This document shows, in pieces, positions 42,498 through 43,539 of a stretch of 43,539 nucleotides of DNA. The stretch spans positions 1 to 43,539 of the forward strand of contig JAAFKE010000032.1 in the NCBI GenBank assembly GCA_013298215.1. Direction: 5' to 3'. Made by a program: the position numbers and the translations under genes. Source of the stretch: Cytophagales bacterium. GTDB lineage: Bacteria; Bacteroidota; Bacteroidia; Cytophagales; Spirosomataceae. The notes below the pieces were generated by a model. The model worked only from the letters and a program-made list of their open reading frames with translations, was not told where the DNA came from and did not search any database. Position 1 is the first letter of the stretch, and the number at the start of each line of letters is the position of its first letter.

Positions 42498-43166
42498 ATG
42501 AACCCCACCATTGAAGAATTACACCAACCCGAAAAATTTGAACTCATTGAAGCCCTGCACCTGGACAAAATGAATGAGTTTCTGATGCGCGAAATGGGCA
42601 TGAGCAGCCCAAAAGCTGGTACTAAACCCAAAACGAACTGGGTCGGCATCGTTGCGCTGGTGGCAATTGGGGGCATTTGTGGTTTTGTTGGCTACAAGTT
42701 TGGTGCTAATCTGGCGGCGGGTGGCAAACTAAACTACAACCCAGGTGTGCAGCTTGGCGCGGCGCTTTTGTTTATGTTTGTAGTGCTTTTGCCCGTCCAT
42801 GAGGCAATACACATGCTGGTTTTCAAACAGTTGGGTGCAAAAAATGTGGGCTTTGGGTGGTCCAAAAAGAGTCTGATCGTGTATGCCTACGCCCAAAAAT
42901 TTGTGATGACCCTCCAACAAAACGCCTACGTGGCCGTCATGCCCTTCGTAGTTATTAGCCTTGGCTTGGTGGTTGGGTGGCTCGTTGCGCCTCAATGGTC
43001 TTTTTTCTGGGGTTGCGCACTTTTTTTGCACACCACTGCCTGCATCGGCGACTTCGTTTTGATTCGGTATTACTTCAAAAACAAACCCGACACCCTATAC
43101 ACCTACGACGATATTGAGGGCCAAAAGATGTCCTACTTTTTTGTTGCAAAGAAGCAAACGTCTTAG
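42498..43166 (+). CDS. DUF3267 membrane protein (putative metalloprotease-like)
   Basis: A 222-residue membrane protein of the DUF3267 family. About four membrane helices are visible (near 48-66, 86-108, 138-160 and 166-190). The second contains HEAIH (101-105), an HExxH-like zinc motif. A downstream DxxxxRYY region (GDFVLIRYYF near 186) could provide another ligand, as in site-2-type membrane proteases. Proteolytic activity is not shown for this family. The N-terminal 45 residues are cytosolic and charged. It follows the propeller gene by 20 bases, so the two are likely cotranscribed. Confidence 0.75.
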   Translation: MNPTIEELHQPEKFELIEALHLDKMNEFLMREMGMSSPKAGTKPKTNWVGIVALVAIGGICGFVGYKFGANLAAGGKLNYNPGVQLGAALLFMFVVLLPVHEAIHMLVFKQLGAKNVGFGWSKKSLIVYAYAQKFVMTLQQNAYVAVMPFVVISLGLVVGWLVAPQWSFFWGCALFLHTTACIGDFVLIRYYFKNKPDTLYTYDDIEGQKMSYFFVAKKQTS

Positions 43167-43227
43167 CCCTCGGTGGGCAACCAAAAACAATCTTTACATT
43201 TACTGACACCTCAGACCAAAGAAATTG

Positions 43228-43539
43228 ATGACTGACAAAATTGAAATCATAGACTACGACGAAAAATATCAAACGGCTTTTAGAGAACTGAACGTCGAGT
43301 GGATCTCGAAGTACTTTAAGATGGAAGCTGCCGATTTTAGGGCCTTAGACAATCCACAAGGCTACATTTATGACCGAGGTGGGCACATATTGGTGGCATT
43401 ATTGAACGCCGAACCAGTGGGCGTGTGTGCATTAATAAAAATGGACGACCCTACCTATCAATTTGAATTGGCAAAAATGGCAGTTTCGCCGAAGGCACAA
43501 GGGAAAAAAATAGGCTTACTTTTGGGGCAGGCAATCGTA
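43228..43539 (+). CDS. GNAT-family N-acetyltransferase (truncated by window end)
   Basis: The first 104 codons of a GNAT acetyltransferase, cut by the end of the window. It starts MTDKIEIIDYDEKYQTAFRELNVEWI, with the central strands GGHILVALLNAEPVGVCALIKM and the acetyl-CoA loop start AVSPKAQGKKIGLLLGQ, where the Q-x-x-G pattern begins the pyrophosphate-binding turn. The substrate is unknown. A TACATTTA -7-like box about 30 bases upstream may serve it. Confidence 0.85.
   Translation, partial: MTDKIEIIDYDEKYQTAFRELNVEWISKYFKMEAADFRALDNPQGYIYDRGGHILVALLNAEPVGVCALIKMDDPTYQFELAKMAVSPKAQGKKIGLLLGQAIV

Noticed and set aside
1-43539. tRNA, rRNA or CRISPR arrays
   Set aside because: No cloverleaf, rRNA-like stretch or regularly spaced repeat was found by reading both strands; a short tRNA could still be missed by eye.

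Overview
The window is a chromosomal segment of a Bacteroidota bacterium, probably Cytophagales-like. The evidence is the Bacteroidetes-type -7 box (TAnnTTTG) ahead of several genes, a GldJ-like lipoprotein, the alternative Bacteroidetes GlmU-type enzyme, weak Shine-Dalgarno sequences, and L17 and S3 proteins with C-terminal extensions.

Layout. (1) 1-4707 is AT-rich accessory DNA. It holds the tail of an unidentified gene, an alpha/beta hydrolase, and two integron-like cassettes. The small cassette (about 1168-1984) carries one SDR oxidoreductase. The large one (about 2085-4707) carries a TetR regulator, a DUF2147 protein, a second SDR and a membrane protein. A 116-bp attC-like palindrome (1977-2092) separates them, and the large cassette is bounded by 15-bp inverted ends. 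No integrase is in view. (2) 4703-6922 encodes an MpaB-type oxygenase and the alternative GlmU-type enzyme. (3) 6923-7421 is a non-coding AT-rich gap before a Dabb protein. (4) 7910-23192 is the complete minus-strand S10-spc-alpha ribosomal cluster from rplC to rplQ with secY, map, infA, rpmJ and rpoA. rpsJ is missing from its head. Terminator-like hairpins lie inside the cluster (L15/SecY, S11/S4, RpoA/L17), and a possible terminator/antiterminator leader lies upstream of rplC. (5) 23560-34235 is a mixed housekeeping and envelope region: polyprenyl synthetase, DUF1080 protein, vanadium haloperoxidase-like lipoprotein, GldJ-like lipoprotein, TlpA thioredoxin, Xer recombinase, a Tudor-like hypothetical, an FKBP lipoprotein, MiaA and a CobW GTPase. 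(6) 34381-39130 is a defence/mobile pair: an Rpn-family nuclease with a tandem-repeat tail and a 1271-residue type IIG restriction-modification protein interrupted in frame by a GC-rich palindromic repeat. (7) 39421-43539 holds a very large secreted BNR/VPS10-type propeller protein, a DUF3267 membrane protein and a truncated GNAT acetyltransferase.

How parts work together. The ribosomal cluster forms essentially one transcription unit that starts at a strong promoter just before rplC, with hairpins that could tune distal output. In the large cassette, TetR has a near-perfect promoter with an operator-like palindrome on it, and a related palindrome lies before the downstream DUF2147-SDR-membrane operon. 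This suggests a self-contained TetR-controlled unit carried on a mobile cassette.
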